Positions 1 to 15,000 of a stretch of 64,000 nucleotides of DNA are shown here, piece by piece. Positions within the stretch are counted from its first letter, which is position 1. The number at the start of each line of letters is the position of its first letter. Origin of the DNA: Effrenium voratum (taxonomy: Eukaryota; Sar; Dinophyceae; Suessiales; Symbiodiniaceae); assembly GCA_963377175.1 (NCBI GenBank), contig CAUJNA010003782.1:124001-188000 (forward strand), written 5' to 3'. A model generated the notes under the pieces. The model was given only the letters and a program-made list of their open reading frames with translations, did no database searches and was not told the origin of the DNA. Both the position numbers and the translations under genes were made by a program.

Positions 1-18
1 TCCGTGTGCACTCTGAAG

Positions 19-3000
19 GCATGCATCTGTAACGCCTTCGCCTACTACCGCAGCACCCCGGCGATGCGGGGCTTCACCCGCGTGCTGCTTGCCTGGCTAT
101 ATCAGTACCCCTTCCCCCACGGAGTCACGCAGAAGGCGGGGCAAGGTTTCGGCGGAGTGGCTGGGTTTACACGATTCCTAGGTCCCCTAGTAGTGCACTA
201 TAGTGTACTTTTACCCTTTTCCCTACGAAAATAGACTACAGAAAAAGAATACCCCAACCTCTCTACTGGAGGATGTAGCAGAGGGTGGCCCTGAGGGCGC
301 TAGGCACATTCCTCTCAGAGGGGCACCGGACATGTGGGTTCCCCTACGAAAATAGCCTACAGAGGTTGCTTTTTTCCCTGCGGCCTTTGGCCACTCGCTT
401 CTCCATGCCGCTCTGGCTCCAAGCGCAGGCGCTTTCGGCGTTCCTGGGGGAGGAGCCGCTGCAGAAGCTTGCTGCTCGGCGCGGTGCGATGGCACGCAGT
501 GGGGAGCGCTCTGGAAGTGTGATGTGATGTTTTGGAGGCCTACGGTGACCCGCGTTTGCCATTTTAATAGGTAGTTCCCGCCAGTTGTGAAAGGCGAGGT
601 TCGAGCTGCCTAGCTTCGAGAAGTACAAGAATAGAGGCGAGTCTGTGTCGGGTTTGCGACAGCCAGGGAAATGGCAAAATGGCAGGAGAGCAATCTTAGT
701 CAATCGTTTTTGTCTGAAACTAAATTACTTGCCCCCAATGAATTTGAAAGCGCAAGTAAAACCAAGAGTGAATGAACTCCCAGTTTATTGTCCGCAACTT
801 GTCATGTGAAGTTTTTGGTGTGCTTAGCAAACACTGAGGTGGTAGGTAATGTGCCTGCAGTGTATGTAGGAGACACTTGCGTCTGTCCGAATTGTGCACT
901 GGGTGCGGTAAATACGACTAGCTGGGAAGTGATTACTCAGAGGTCCGCAGAGGGTGCTACACATTGAATTTGATGGCATGATTGGCTACGCAGGCAAGTG
1001 TGGCTATGATGGCTGAAACCTGGAGTTAGATGGAAGACTACATTTGGGCGTGTCTTGCGTTGAGGGTACCCCTTGTTTTGTGGTTTTAAAGGGAAACCAA
1101 CGGGAAAACCCACAATTCTGTGGGGTCCCCCCCCAAAAAAAAGAGAAACCGGCACACCCATTGAGCATGCTGGCTGGGGAAGGCTTCGCCATTTCAGGGG
1201 GTCATTTGTGGATGAAAAAAGCTGAGAGCTCAGGCGGGCGAACCTTGGCTGGTGAAGGCCGAGATGCTGGTCTTCCACTTGCCCCACTTCCCGCAGATTG
1301 CGCCGGGCGCCCTGGTTTCTGGCAGGCGTCCAGGTGGCATAAATGGCCAGTCCCAGGCGGTTTGGATTGTCCCCTTGCCAGCGGTTGCGCATGGATGTCG
1401 AGACTGCAACCTTTCACCTTACATGCTTCCTCACCAAACGAACCTTCTTCCTCACTCAAAGTAGCTGCGACTCTGTCGCACATGCATTGCATGCATGCAT
1501 GTTTGCGTGTGATGAAGCTCGTCCGTGGTAGCGGGTTCGAGCACCCCTTGTCAGGTAAAGAATGTTGCGCTTTCAGATGTGGCTCAATCACTCAAAGATT
1601 TGGCATATCTAAACCAATTGCAGCCGCAGTTTTGCCAAATTGGTAAACCGGCCAGATTGTTACTTGGTTGCCTCTGTGTTTCCCCAGTCAGGGCAACCGC
1701 TACTGGACTCAAGACCTCGTCTTGAAAATGTAAAGCCTGGCCCTTCCCACTCAAGTTCGGCACATAAGCCCGCAAGTTAAGCCCTTAATAAGGCCTGATT
1801 TCAAGGCTTATGTTGGGCTCCCTCCACCCCCCCCTCCCCCCCGCCGGGCCCCATGACAGACGCACCACCGCCAGGTGGTCCTTGCTGGACCCCGGGGTGG
1901 AGTTCTCCTCCTCGCTGAAGCTGGCCACTTCCGGGTGGGCAGGACGCCGAAGGGAAGAACTCCGCGGATTCCGCGGACGAAAGAAAGATACATGAATACG
2001 TCACCCGAGCGTGCAAGAAGTAGTCGTCCGCATGAAGGGGCCGGGGAAAAGGGGAAAACCGGGCATGTCATAGCTGTGAAAGACTGTCACTCACGAAGCT
2101 GGGCAAGACAACAATCATGTCTTGCAGCAATTTTCCGTTTTTTTTTCATGAGCCCATTGCTTAGGCTCACGGTCTTTCATATGGCTGACACATCTCACGA
2201 AGCTGGCTCGGCAAGACACGTCTTGCAGATAGCCGTTGCGCAAGCCGCAGGACGGCAGGAGGACATGGTGGTTTACCACTTCTTCCATGGGGGCTGGCTG
2301 GCACAAGAGAGTGCCATGGAGGTGGAAGATCAGCTGGATGAGTTCGAGGTCTTTTACAACATGCGGCTCAGCATGGTCTTTGTACGACATACCGCGGATA
2401 CCACAGGTGTCCTTCTTGGTTGTTGTGGAAAAATAGCTGGCGATTCCTGGTTTACCTGGTGGTTTGGTAACAAAAATAGGTGGGGTGGTTTAATCATCTT
2501 CCAGGGCCATCTATTTCCCCTAAAAGGACACTTATGGCGAATATCCTAAAAAGGGGGGTACCCCACAAAATGTCATATTTCAATGCCTGGGACTTCAGGG
2601 TGTTGACGTAATCTTCACGTTTTTCGTCACATGTCATACAGATATCTTTCTTATTTGGGTGTGAGCCCGCTCAGCACGGTCTGGCAATTCGACCATCACT
2701 TTTTCTCATCCAGTTTCGACGTAGCTGACTTTTAGTAAATCCTGCCCCTAAGGTACTGACAGGCTGGCAAAGATGTTTCCAGTTGTTTGCGTGTTTCATT
2801 CCGCAAATGGCAAGTGAAGCAAGGGTTCTCTGAAGTTGCCCACACCGGGGACGTGGGGCTTGCATTCCATTTTAGGTTTTGGATGGCATACTTGCCATGT
2901 GATGCGTCGGAAGGACGTTATCATGACCTTCATTCATCCACACCCCAACCGAATGGTCTAGCGCGAGCTTTGTAGGTTAGGTCCCGGCCAGACCAAACTG

Positions 3001-6000
3001 AGTGAGTGTTGATCCTTAGCCCATGGCTGACGAGCTATTATCAAGAGGGGGACGCCTGTCCGTTGATGCCACAGCGGACCTGCGGACAGTACAAGTGTTC
3101 TTCTTCCTTTGCCTCACATCCCACAGATGCAACGCAAGACATCTGTCCAAAGTCTAGTTTTCGCAAGGCTTGCTTTAAATACCAAGTGGCTCGCTTCGCT
3201 TGGCTCGCTTCACTTTTATTTGCTTAAGAAATGTGTCACTTTCCCTTGTTGTTGTTTTTTGTTGCAGAGAATCGATGTTCTCATGGCGCGAAGAAGCTTA
3301 ACTGGCGGTTAATTTCCACTTGTGGGTTTGCCTAGGTCCCCCAGTAGTGCCCTTTCCCCCTTTGTGGGGGAGGGTTCCCCTACTAAAATAGACAACAGAA
3401 AAAAGACGGTACCCTTATTCCAACCTTTCTACTGGAGGACCTAGTTGAGCATTTGAGCATCATGCGCCAAGCGTCACCCCCACCAGTGGCTCGCTTGGCC
3501 CGGGGCTCGCGTCGCTTAAGTTGGTTGTTCTTCTTTTCGTTTTCCCTTGTTTTTGTTGTTGCAGGGAATCGATTTCACTACTCAAAGTATGTTTTTTCTC
3601 CACGTTTTCCAGGGGGCGCTTGACAAAAATTCGCCCCGCGGCCCACAGCTCGGTTGCTCGCTCGCGTCTCAGGAGCTGCACGGAGAGTTCAGCCGCGCGC
3701 TGCGCGGCGGCGCGGGAGCAGCGGATCCGGCGGCTGCTGGCGAAGAGCCGCGTGGGGGACCGGCGCCCGGCCACGGAGATCTCCTGCCAGACCCTGGCGC
3801 CTCGGCCGGCGCGAAAAAAACCAAAGCGATGGGGCCATGCTGTGGATGGACGAAATCCGCTTCTCGCACCACTTGGAAACCATTTGTCTTTCTTAGGTGG
3901 CTTCTTAGGTGGTTTCTTAGGTTTATTTACAGGGGGATCATCCTTCCAGGGTTTCTTAGGTGGTTTCTTTGGCCAGCGCGAGTGGCCAAAAGCCATGGGA
4001 TGGCAGGCCCCTGGAAGGGTATCCCTTCTAGTTTGGGGGCATATGGCCAAAGATAAAAAAGCAATAATAATAATAATAATGGGTGGTTTGATATTTGTTG
4101 GGTATTCAAGTGCCGTATTTTAACCAGAGAGAACAACCGAACCTGCCCAGAAACAGAGGTGCTTTAAGGACAAAGACCCCTGTCAGTTGCTCTTCCAGGG
4201 AACCCCCCCTGATTTAGTACCGGAGGGGTGTATTCAGCAGGGGTCAGCGTAACAACCAAAGATGGCATCGTTGGTTCACCCGACCGGAATTGTTAGACAA
4301 GAAAAACGTTTGTCGGCACAGCTCCGGGTCAACGTGCGAGCTCTTGGGAACAGTGTTTCGCTCATGATTCTCAAAGTTGGACGCTATTCGGGCATGCGGG
4401 TGCAACACAGTGGGGTCGGCTTTGCTCTTTGCTTGGCCCTACCCCGAGGAATGCCATGCATTTCCAGCCAGACGGGTAACCCCAAAATAGGGTAACCCCA
4501 AAATGGAACCAAACTAAAACCTGCGGTCCATTTCCTGGTGCAAAATTTTGACCCACACCCAAATCGACTTCTGGACTCGTCGCAGCGCCGCACGTTTTCC
4601 GCGTGCCGCTTGCCTCAGGAGACGCAGACCAGCTTCGTGCCCCTCCAGCCGTGGATGACTGGCTGGGCCGACAAAATGAGCGGCGAGCCCTCCGCGGAAA
4701 ACAAGCGCTGGGGGGCGGGGGGGGGCTGAAGTGAATGCATCGCCTCGTCCATCCGCAGGTTGTGCGAGTGCAACTTGGGCTGGAGAAAAAACAACGAGAT
4801 GTACGTGTGTTTGATTGGTTGGTGTGGCGCTAAACGATGGCAGAGTGGAGCAGATATCGATGTTCATGTTCAGATATGTCTACATTCCCATTATAAAGGG
4901 CCTTAGAAGCATGCACCGATGCTTCTAGCTCAGCCAAGTTCGAAACCAAACCAAATACCTCAGCAAGAATTCGCGGTCGCTGAGGCTCTACCTCCTGGCT
5001 TTTAGCCCTGAGCCCCGCACTGCCGTGGCCACCATGTAGAACATGGCTCGCGCGAGGCCAAAGTGTCCCTGAAACTTGTGCAGAGATCCTATCAGTTATC
5101 ATGATCCTCTCACATAGCTTGCGTTGCACTGGTTTGCAAGTTGCATTCGTATGACATAGTATGACCCCGATGCACCATGCTCGCTGGGGGAATGGTGCTG
5201 TGGATTCTTTCTACTAAAAGCAAGTACACTCTTGAGAGTTCAGGTGTAACAGGATGGCAGGTGGGATTGCAGAAGGCGAGGAATTTGACACCTGCCTCCC
5301 TCCCCCGCACCCATCTGACTGGGAGCGAACTGACCCCCCAACTCCCTCTGAATTTAACTGCAGGAGACTTCCATTTGATACGCACGTTGTCGTGCACAAC
5401 ACATGTGCCCTCCGTTAACTTGATGGAGGGCTCAACATGATGCAACGATTGCAAACTTGCTTTTCTAGCGACTTGAGATCTCAAGCCTTCCCGTTATGCC
5501 GAGGCACGGGCTGTCCCATTGCATGTGTGTGCCCCTAGCCCTCCCAGAAATCAGAGAGGCTCGCCAAACAGTACCAGTTTATGGTGGACGCTGGCAACCT
5601 TCCAATCAACCCAGAGTTGAGCAGCGATGCTGCAGAGACCTGGGAGTCTTTAGCTAGCTGCGGCTGCTTGCATGTGAAAAGCGGCGGGTGAACATCACTT
5701 GCCAGGCATGCGCGGCCGACAACATCTTCATCCCACCCCTTTCTCACACCTTCGCGATTTAGATCATCTGCGATGTTTGGTGGCTTATTGATTCAGCATG
5801 GTTCAGAAGAGGGTGGAATGAGCGTCTCGTCGAGGAAAGGCGTGGAACAGGAAAATATGCATCAGAAGGGAGCCAGACAGCGGGCCAAAACGCAGGGGTG
5901 CTACCTCGAAATCCTGGTGACCACTCCAGTCACAGATGTGCAGATTTGTACGGCGGAACATTCCTTACATGTCACGATCGCTTTTTGTGGGTGTGGTTTG

Positions 6001-9000
6001 ACTTCTCCTTTTTTGTTTTTGCTTGTGGTTTGTGCAAGGCTTGAAAAAACATCATGCGCGCAGCTGGGGAGAAGTTTGGACCCCCAACTTCCCAGCGAAA
6101 AATGCTCCCTGGGGCTTTGGGGCACCGATCTTCAAGCTCTTGTTTTGCCTGCGGCAAGGCCTTTGACTTTCAAGCTGCCTGTCTCGAGGTGGCGCGGGCT
6201 CGGCATCCTCACAGGGGAGCTGCGGACCAACATCGCACACTTCGCCCGGCACCTGATCTGCCGATCTGCCAGAAAGGTCGCGGTGTCTCATGTTGATCCT
6301 CAAGTGGGTGTGGTTGTCAAAGATAGGGTAACCCCAAAATGGAACCCTGGTAAATGGAAACAATGACTACAACCCCCGGTGGCTTTATTTTGACCCATAC
6401 CCAAATGGATCCAGCATGCAATGGTTCTTTTATCCCCTGGCGCAGAAACCCTGAGGGAAGCTTTGTGGAAGACACTCGCTCTTATGGTACCTCCAGTCAG
6501 TTTCTTTTCAAATGTGCAGAGGGTAGACAGGGCAGATTTTGATAATGACAGCCTCCTGCTCTTGATCATTGAATGAACGACTTGTCTTTTTGTTACCGCG
6601 CTGGGCGCAAATTGAATTTTGCCCTCAAAGAGTGTCCCAGCAGCAGCAACATAGTGATAATTTCATGGAGGACGCCTTTGGCTTTGGACTAGCTGGCTGG
6701 CTGGTTGCCTGGGGCTTCTGCCATCGCCTTGCCAAGTCTTTGCTCGGCTTCGCAGGGTCGAGTTTCACTTTCTCAGATGCAGAAAGTTTGACGGCGTGCG
6801 TAGCGGCATGTTTTTCGAACCCATTGCTGGGGCCCGGACGAATTTTGTCCACTCGCTGAAGGGGCTGAAGACAGCCGGAGACAGGCAACAACCCTTTCAA
6901 TGTCTACCCTACCCCTTTACCATTTTTGACCACCTCCAGCATGCATTTAAACCCGGCAACCTTTTTTCGTGGACCCCCCCCTTCTTTATCATACCAAGCC
7001 CATCTCTTTGCTAACCTGCGTGTGGTCTACCCCTTATCTTCTCCCCCCCCACCCAGATGGTTCCCACCTTTCCACCCCTCAGCCCCGATGGTCTACCCCT
7101 TATCTTCTCCCCCCCCCACCCAGCCACCCCTCAGCTTCCCAGCGCTCGAATCGACTCAGGCCCGCGATGCCCTGTGGCTTCACAGCCTCAGCGCGGCGCC
7201 TGGGGTCTGCCGGGTCTGCCGGTCGGAGGTCAAAGCCGGGGAAAGGGATGCAACAAAATTAAAGCAGGAGGGGCAAACCGCAGGTTTTGGTCTATGGTTC
7301 CACTTACTCAGGGCAAGCCATTTTGGGACCGGTTTTTTGAGCCACAGCCATTTCTAGTTGTTTAAATGCTAGTTAACAGGGAGTTGTGTGAAGATTCCAA
7401 TGCTCAAGATGTTGATATAATAGATGATGGTTAACAGGGATTTGTTTGAAAACTCTAATGCTCAAGGTTTTGATTTAAGGGATGGCAAGTCCTGAGATAG
7501 CATCTGAGGCCCGGAACTGTCGCTTGCGTCCGGTTGGTCACAGAACTCCGAGTCATACGCTCTTTATGTGTTTGATCCATAGGGAGGCACCAGACTGCTG
7601 GGGTAACGCCTGGTTTCCACGTGCATGGAATGGGCGGACGTGCTTGTCCCATTGAAGCCTTTTGCTAGCAATGAAAAGCGGCAAGCCGTGGTGCCTTTTG
7701 CTAGCAATGAAAAGCGGCAAGCCGTGGTGTTGTTGCCAGAAAAGGGACGGCTGGAGAGACACCGAAGAATATATGTGATACTTCCCCTGCTTTTTTTTCC
7801 GGGAATCTATCATTACTGGACATATCCTTTTTTTCCAGAGGGCTTCAGCAAATGGAAGAAACTAATTCAGTGTGTGTGTGTGTGTGCGCACGTGTCACTG
7901 TAGGAGTTGCTTTCTCCACAATAGACGTGTAGACCGCAAACTGGCCTTAACCAATGATTGGATGCAATCAAAGTCTCCGCAAAGAACATTGATCCAACAA
8001 AGCGCGCCTGCAGGCAACGAAAGCTTGCGCGCGCTGGGTGCTGGCCAATTGAAAGCCGAGCGGGCCTGGGACCCAGGGGACCCGGGACCCGTCGATATGA
8101 ATGCCGCGAATTCGACCGCCCTCACACAACCTCACCCCAAATGCCGGCAAATAGCATCCGGAGAATCGCCTGCCGCACCCCGCGAATTAGAATTTTCGAA
8201 AATAGCCCTTCAACCACCTTAGTTCAGGTCGGCGAGATGAATCTAATCCACCCAGATCATCTTGCCCTCCCGAGCGCTGAAGCGCTGGGGTAAAAACAGT
8301 GCACATCTCGAATCACCCTTGGCAGATCAGGCATTCCAGCAGCTTGTCGAATCGGTCGATGAGGCACCGCTCGGATTTAGATTCCCATGCTGGCATGTCG
8401 AAGGGCGAAGCCTTCACTGAGCCAATCCCATGCCAAAGCTCGCGGAGTAGAAGGGATGGGCTGACAAATGGTCGCGCCTGCCGGCCTTGGCTCGCCCAAG
8501 CCCTCAGCAAGGCTCAACCCCCCCAGCCCCCAATGATCGGCCTGCCCGAGGTCTTGACAAAGCACGCAGCCACCGAGTGCGTGGAGAATGGCGCGTGCGT
8601 CAGGACCGACCGCCAGGTGATCTTCGAAATGGAAAAGCCCTTTGGCTGCAGCAAGGTTGGTTTTATACTGGGTCACAGCTCAGCCGATTCCAGAAACTAA
8701 AGGCAACAGCGGGCGGTTTTATTTTTTCGCCCTTTACTACAGCCTAGGCCCATCATTCGGGCTGGGCCAACGTTGCAACTACCAGCGGATGGTTGAATCA
8801 CTGACAATGCGTGCCCGTGTTGCGCACGTCAATTCCGATTGGCCACTCAAAAGTTGCCTGAAGACTTTTTTCTTTCGAAAGGCAACCGCTCAGGATGCCT
8901 TGATGTACAGCGGTCTTCTCAGAATGCCATTGTTTTTCAGGGCAACAAGCCTTGCCACCTCAGGTCCACAGAACAGGCACAACATCATGTTTTTTACACC

Positions 9001-12000
9001 TGGCAAAACAAAACAATTTCTATCAGTTCATCCTTAGATGAATGGAGACAGCAAGCATAGGTGTCATTGCTGCGCCCCTGTCACCCATGAAGATGCAAAG
9101 CTGTGGGCAATGAATTTCCCTTCACAATCAGGCAAAAACAGGCAACCGAAGCGCGGCTTGTCGCATGATCGAAGGCTCATCGTATGCTTTGCCTAGTTCT
9201 GACTCCCTGGGCCCTGGGCCACGGGGTTTGCTAAGGGCGTGTAGTGGGCAGAAGCTGAGATTCCAGATTTCTTTGCTTAAGAGCATTTGGCTGTAGGGCT
9301 TGGCGCCGACACGCGCGTTCGGGTGGAAATGGCAGTTGTAGCAGCACTTTTGTCCGAATTGTTTGAACACTATATGCTGTACCACTTCAGGTTGCTTTGC
9401 TCAGGTTGAGGACATTTTGGAGATAGTTTTTCTGCGTTTCTTCCCCGAAGTGCTCGCCTGAAAACCCCGTAGTCACCCCTGAAATCGCTCGCCACTTCGC
9501 ATTTCTCGCTGAGGTTCCTGGAGGAGGCGAGGCCTTCGAAACTGGGAGCTGGGGGGGGGGGGCGGGGGCCTAGAAACCTAGGGGCCTAGGGGCCTAGCGC
9601 CTGGGATGCACGGTGACGACTTTTGAATCTGGGGCCTGGGGGCCGGGGGCCGGGAGATAGTGTAAGACATCTGTAGCGGCTATGCGAACAGGCGAACAGT
9701 TGGCTTGATTCAGCCCTGAGTTGAGACGGGATGGCTCAATGAGGCTCGTCGATAGATGTACTCCCTGCTTGCATAGCGAGAAGCTTTCAGGCAGATGCTT
9801 TCGTTCGCCCGGGCTTCGCCGGGCTTGCAAAGCAGTGTTCCGAGAACAATGTTCAAGATGAGTGCAGCTAATGCGGAGGGGCCTGGTGAGCTGCAGATCT
9901 TTGGCTGCATGTTGTGCATGTTTCGAGGTCACCTTCTAACTCAGACCTGGAAGTGCCTGGCTATGCCTGGATCAAATTTCTGTGACCCTTGTCGGATCTG
10001 GTCGGTTTTCTATTGTGGGGTGGTTGTATGTCCGTTTCTTCTTGCTTAGTAGGTGCTACATTCATTAAACAAGCAAAGAACCAGGGGCTTGAGTTTGTTG
10101 TTTCCCCCCCAACCCCCCCCCAAAACCCCCCCCCCCAAAACCCCCCCCCCCCAAACGCCCAGCGCGCTGCTTCCAATGGCACCCACTCCACTCGTTTCGC
10201 ACCTCGTTTTCCACCGCAGGTCGCACTGGAGGGCTGCAGCCTGCCGACCTTTGACGCAGGAGATCCAGCCGCTCGCTTGGGACGGAACGCTTTTGGGCGG
10301 AGTTGGCCTTTGGGTAAACTTAGCAACTCGGGTCCTCAGTTGCTGGTTTGGATTGGCGGTTCTAAGGGCTTTTTGTACTACACCCTGGGAATGCACCCAC
10401 TGGGTACCACTGGATACTGAACCCATTCAGGCACATGTCCGGATAAAACCGTGGTATCTTGAACCATTGTGGGTCATTTCACAAGGGTGTAATCCCAGAG
10501 TGTAGTCCCAGGGTGTAATACAAAAACCCTCAGAGTGGTTTGGATCTTCAGCTGCCTTGAGGAAGGGTCGAGTCAGCTTTCTTGGCTTATCGGTCTTCCA
10601 GTTTGAGCCCTGGGGGAATTTTGCAGAGACCGCCCCCGACAGTTTCAATGCAAGGACATTCTGTGTTTCCTTTGGAGTCTGCTTGCTTTGTAAGCAAAGT
10701 GTCAAAGCGCTATTGCCGCTGTTGCGGATTCTTCGGCGCCCCCATACCAGTAAGGAATTCACCACATTTGTTCCGATTGGCTGTTGATGGCTCGGAACCC
10801 GGTCTCAGTACCATCTTGGGACTCTGTGGCCCATTGGCAAGCAAGAAACACCACGAGGGCATGGACCGGAATCTACTTCATGTGGCTGTGAAATCTTCCG
10901 GCCTTGTCTATTCTTGTGTGACGCTGCGAGCTTGCTGCTCCGTCCATGTCCGGCTACGCTCGGCTCATTCTCTGAAGTGGCCAGACCGGTAGTGCAATCT
11001 CCCAGCACGGTTATTTGTTCTAAAGCCAGTCAATTCCCAAACCATTGCGGCCACTAGCGATATAGAACAATTGCATGTATAGAATGTATCATGCATTTGC
11101 CATATTTACCCGGGCCTGAGGCAAATTGATTCAGGCCAGATACGACAGTTATGTACGCCAGCCTTTGGTGTCGCAGGGACTGTTGTCTCACCACCCCTGT
11201 GGGCTTAAGGTTGCAATTGTCTAATCTTCCTCTATTGGCTTCAACACCAGCTTGGCTTTCAAATAACTGCAGGACTTGGCCTTGAACGATGGGTTTGACG
11301 GATACGGAGATAGCTTCCGCAGTAGAATGGTTGAAGGCGCTGCTGGCTCGTACTGCTCAGCCAATCTTTCTGCCCTAAATACCACCTGTAAGTCAGGTGG
11401 TTGACGCTTATAGCCGAAAGTACATGTCCATGATTTGTTCGTGGCTTTCGGCTGGACCATACCCAGGCGATGGATCACACGGTGTGCTTTGAGGCGCCCG
11501 CGTGCAAGCGTTCTTGAGTGTGATGCCCGGGCAAGTGATGTTGGGCGCAGGCAGTGGCTTCCGTAATTACGGCAGCACATGTCAGATAGATCATCTTAGA
11601 TCGTGTTGATAGCTCACAGCTTGGACCCACTTGGTGGTACTACTCTTCATGGACGTGCAGCATCATGTAGCCCCACAGGGTGACTGCTGTTTGCGCTGGC
11701 GCATTGCCGAATGCGTCGCATCCAGCCCCGTGGAACACCCCTGTGCTACTTACTCTTTGGCTGACGCTGCGCAACTGCAGGTTGATTTTTTTTGGGGGGG
11801 GTTGCAAGATGTCAGAACTTGACAGGGTTGCGGGATCAAGGGGTTTCTCCCCACTTCTGTGATACAAGGGAATCCCCCATTATATGAAGACAATAGTCTT
11901 TGAATAGTCTTTGGGAAGCCCTTTCTGTTGTATCACAGAAGTGGTCATTCCCCACAGCCCTGGAACTTGACATCCGGGCAGTCCAACCTTCGTTTTTCTA

Positions 12001-15000
12001 CATTGTCCCGATGCCTCCAGCCTATTTGGCTCACGGCTTTGCACACCTGAGGTGAAGACGCCATCAGGAGAGCTCCAATAATGATTGCCCACTCTGCTCA
12101 ACTTCACTTGAAAAGGCGTGGTTGGACATGTGACATGCCATCAAACACTCACTCCCTGAGTTTCTGGACTTTAGAGTCGCTTTTTGGGCTTGGACCATGT
12201 TTTAGTGCTAAAGAAGTTCCTGGACTGGTTTTGGCCCGTCCACTTGTTCGGAGGTGACAACAAGGCAAGCAGCTCCAAATGGCTGTGGGTCAGAAAACGG
12301 GTAACCCCAAAATGGAACCCCGGTAAACGGAAACTTGGACTAAAACCTGCGGTCCAATTCCTGGTGGTGTATTTTGACCACACCCGGTTACCCTCTACAA
12401 GAGCCAGGGACCCGTTCAAATCCCCCAGATCCAACCAATCCAAACCACCAGCTGAGGGGGGCTGGGCTTCGGCATGTGAAAGTTTAGGTGCTGGCCCAGC
12501 GCTGGCGGCCCTGGGCCGGGGACGCGGTGCAGGCGGAGAAGAAAACACAAGTTTTGCATGTGCGGTACTAATTGCCGGGCCCGCATGGGTGTTGATCAAA
12601 CGGTCCGAAATACATGCGACCAGGGAAACCACCAGAAAAGATGACTTGCCCCACATGCGCAAAGAAACCTACTGTGGGTGGACGAAATCTGCTTCTCGCA
12701 CCACTTTGAAGACATGGGAGACCAGTATTTGTGGGTATGTGCGGGGGGCATCATGCCAGGGTTTCTTAGTGGTGGTGCAAGATGTGATGTGATCCATCCA
12801 CAGTATGTCAAAGGGTTCAAGAAAGAATGGCAAGGACATGCAAGGACCCAATTTGGATGATAAGAATGCTTAGGTAAGCAATGGTGGTCATATGGCCCCC
12901 CATTGTTTTCATGGTGGTTTGAACCCCCGGATATGTCGTTTACCTGAATTGGAGCCCTTCTAAATGGGTATGGGTCAATATTAGTCACCACCAGGATATG
13001 GACCGCAGGTTTTAGTCCATGTGGTTCGTGCGCGTTTGTCTTTAGACAGCCTTCGAAACAAGTTTTCCTCATGTTTGCCCGTGGTGTTCCTATGCGATTG
13101 TGGGATTGACACGGGGGCTACAGCTATTTTCCCAAAGGCAAAGTTCCAACTTTTTTGGTCCCCTGTGAGCAGCTGCTGGCGCGTCGCGCAGAAGAGGAGG
13201 ATAGGATAGCCAGCTCGCAGTTGTAAGCAGCCGGAGTGCATTACCAGAATGTAGCCAGGATTGACCGTTATAGTTTCAGCATGTTTCAGCATAATCTGGC
13301 ATGAATGTGTGAGAGAGTGGGCACACGTCAAGCGCCGGTGGCAGTCTATTTTTGTCTGACTGCACAGGTTCCTGGGATCAATATCCCGGCAGCTGAAAGC
13401 CAGTGGCTCCAGATGTGTTATTTTTCAAAGTCTGAAGTGCAACATGTCACACACGCGAGTTCACGCGCACGCGCAACCACACAGACACACTGTTGGATAT
13501 GGGGGGTGGAATTTGGGGGGACCCACTTAAAAATCTATGAAGACAAACACACAAAGACACACAAACCCACAGACCCACTCCTTGACCTTCGAAATGCCAA
13601 ACTCCCCCAACAGTACTGCGGCGCAGGTGCAGGCGTTCCGCACTAAAGCCTTGCAGCATTGCAGGAGCGCATGATGGGATCAGTGGATGGACGAAATCTA
13701 TTTCGCACCTGAGAGCCCTGGAATGATTCGATTTCCCAACGCAAATGCCAACGAACGATGGCTTGCATGTTGTTTTTTAGGTGCTGCGAAATGGATTGCG
13801 TCCATCCACAGTATCAATGCAAGTGATTCGTTGGTCAAACTTGGGACGTCTTCATTGGTAACTGCAGGGAAAACGCAGAAGGGTCATGAAGGCGCCTCAT
13901 TGAGTTTGGAGAATCCTTGGCACCGCTCCAGCAGCAATGACTTGCCACGGGACATGTAAGCGAGAGAGTGGCCTCCGGGCATCGAGGTCGATGGCTTGAC
14001 ATGACTCCATTTACTTTGGGGCTAGTAGGTTAGAACAGGGTTCCTTGCAGGACCAATACCTCGAACTCGTTCGATACATTCACCATTCAGATATGAAATT
14101 GTTGGATTGCCTCGTTTAAGCAGGTTGTGGGATGGTTTTGTGTAGGTAAGCGTGGACGCGCATTGTCTGTTGCTTGATTGGCGTTGCGCCAGCTTGGCAG
14201 GATCAAGGATCAGGGCATGCAGAAGAAGATTGTCCTGCTGCAGAGGCTGTAACCGAGCGCAAGTTTCAGCGAAGAAATGAACAGGTAGTTCGCAGGAGAC
14301 ATGCCATGCCTCATCAACAATACCCTGGATCAGATGCCGGTGCCTGCTCAGACGTTGCAGCACACAATTCGCGGTGGTTCGGAAAAATATTCTACGTCCC
14401 ACAAACAAACACGTGACAAATACGCGGCATGCGATGGTAAGACTTTCAAACTTCTCAGTCTTCGGCCTCTGGGTTTATTTCAAGCTCATTGATGCCAAGA
14501 ATGACGACGACATGGAAGACACCGTTGATGTTGCATAGCTTCGGGAGCCAAGCGCTTAGACAACCCCTTCATGGAACGGCTTCCCACTAGAGTTGGCCTG
14601 CAACACATGCCGGCCACATTTGACCGTGATAACTTTTCCACAACTGAGGGCTATTGGCACCGATCCTCAATCCAAAAAAAAAGAAACAACGTGGAGCGTT
14701 TGGACACAAGTCCCACATAGCTGCCAGCAAACCGCTGCTTTGTAATCGCAAGAAGCCGCGGCGGCCTTGTTAGCAGCTCTCACAGGGCCAAAGGAGCCCC
14801 GAAACGTGAACACATTCTCCGAAATCAAACGCTTCATTCAAGACTATTACTCGCTGCTCGGACTCATCTAGGAAATGTAATGTCTCAAGAAGCATTTGTC
14901 CTGTGAGCCGTGCCAATGACAAGTTTGACAGCCCAAGGATGCTCTTCATTATCGGATTTCAGATGGAGAGGGTGATCCATATCTCTTTCGCCAGTGGCAG

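Larger units (their letters stand above)
10289..14207 (+). other. Large intron of the transferase-like gene
   Basis: It holds one family G, one family L, two family B and two family C elements and CA-rich sequence near 13450-13580. An antisense open frame lies at 11221-11580. No sense exon recognised. Confidence 0.4.

Noticed and set aside
1505..1545. GCGGGTTCGAGCACCCC resembling a tRNA T arm
   Set aside because: No D arm, anticodon arm or acceptor stem can be drawn around it.
14022..14408. 128-codon minus-strand frame
   Set aside because: It overlaps the sense exon 14208-14245, which fits the transferase chain in phase.
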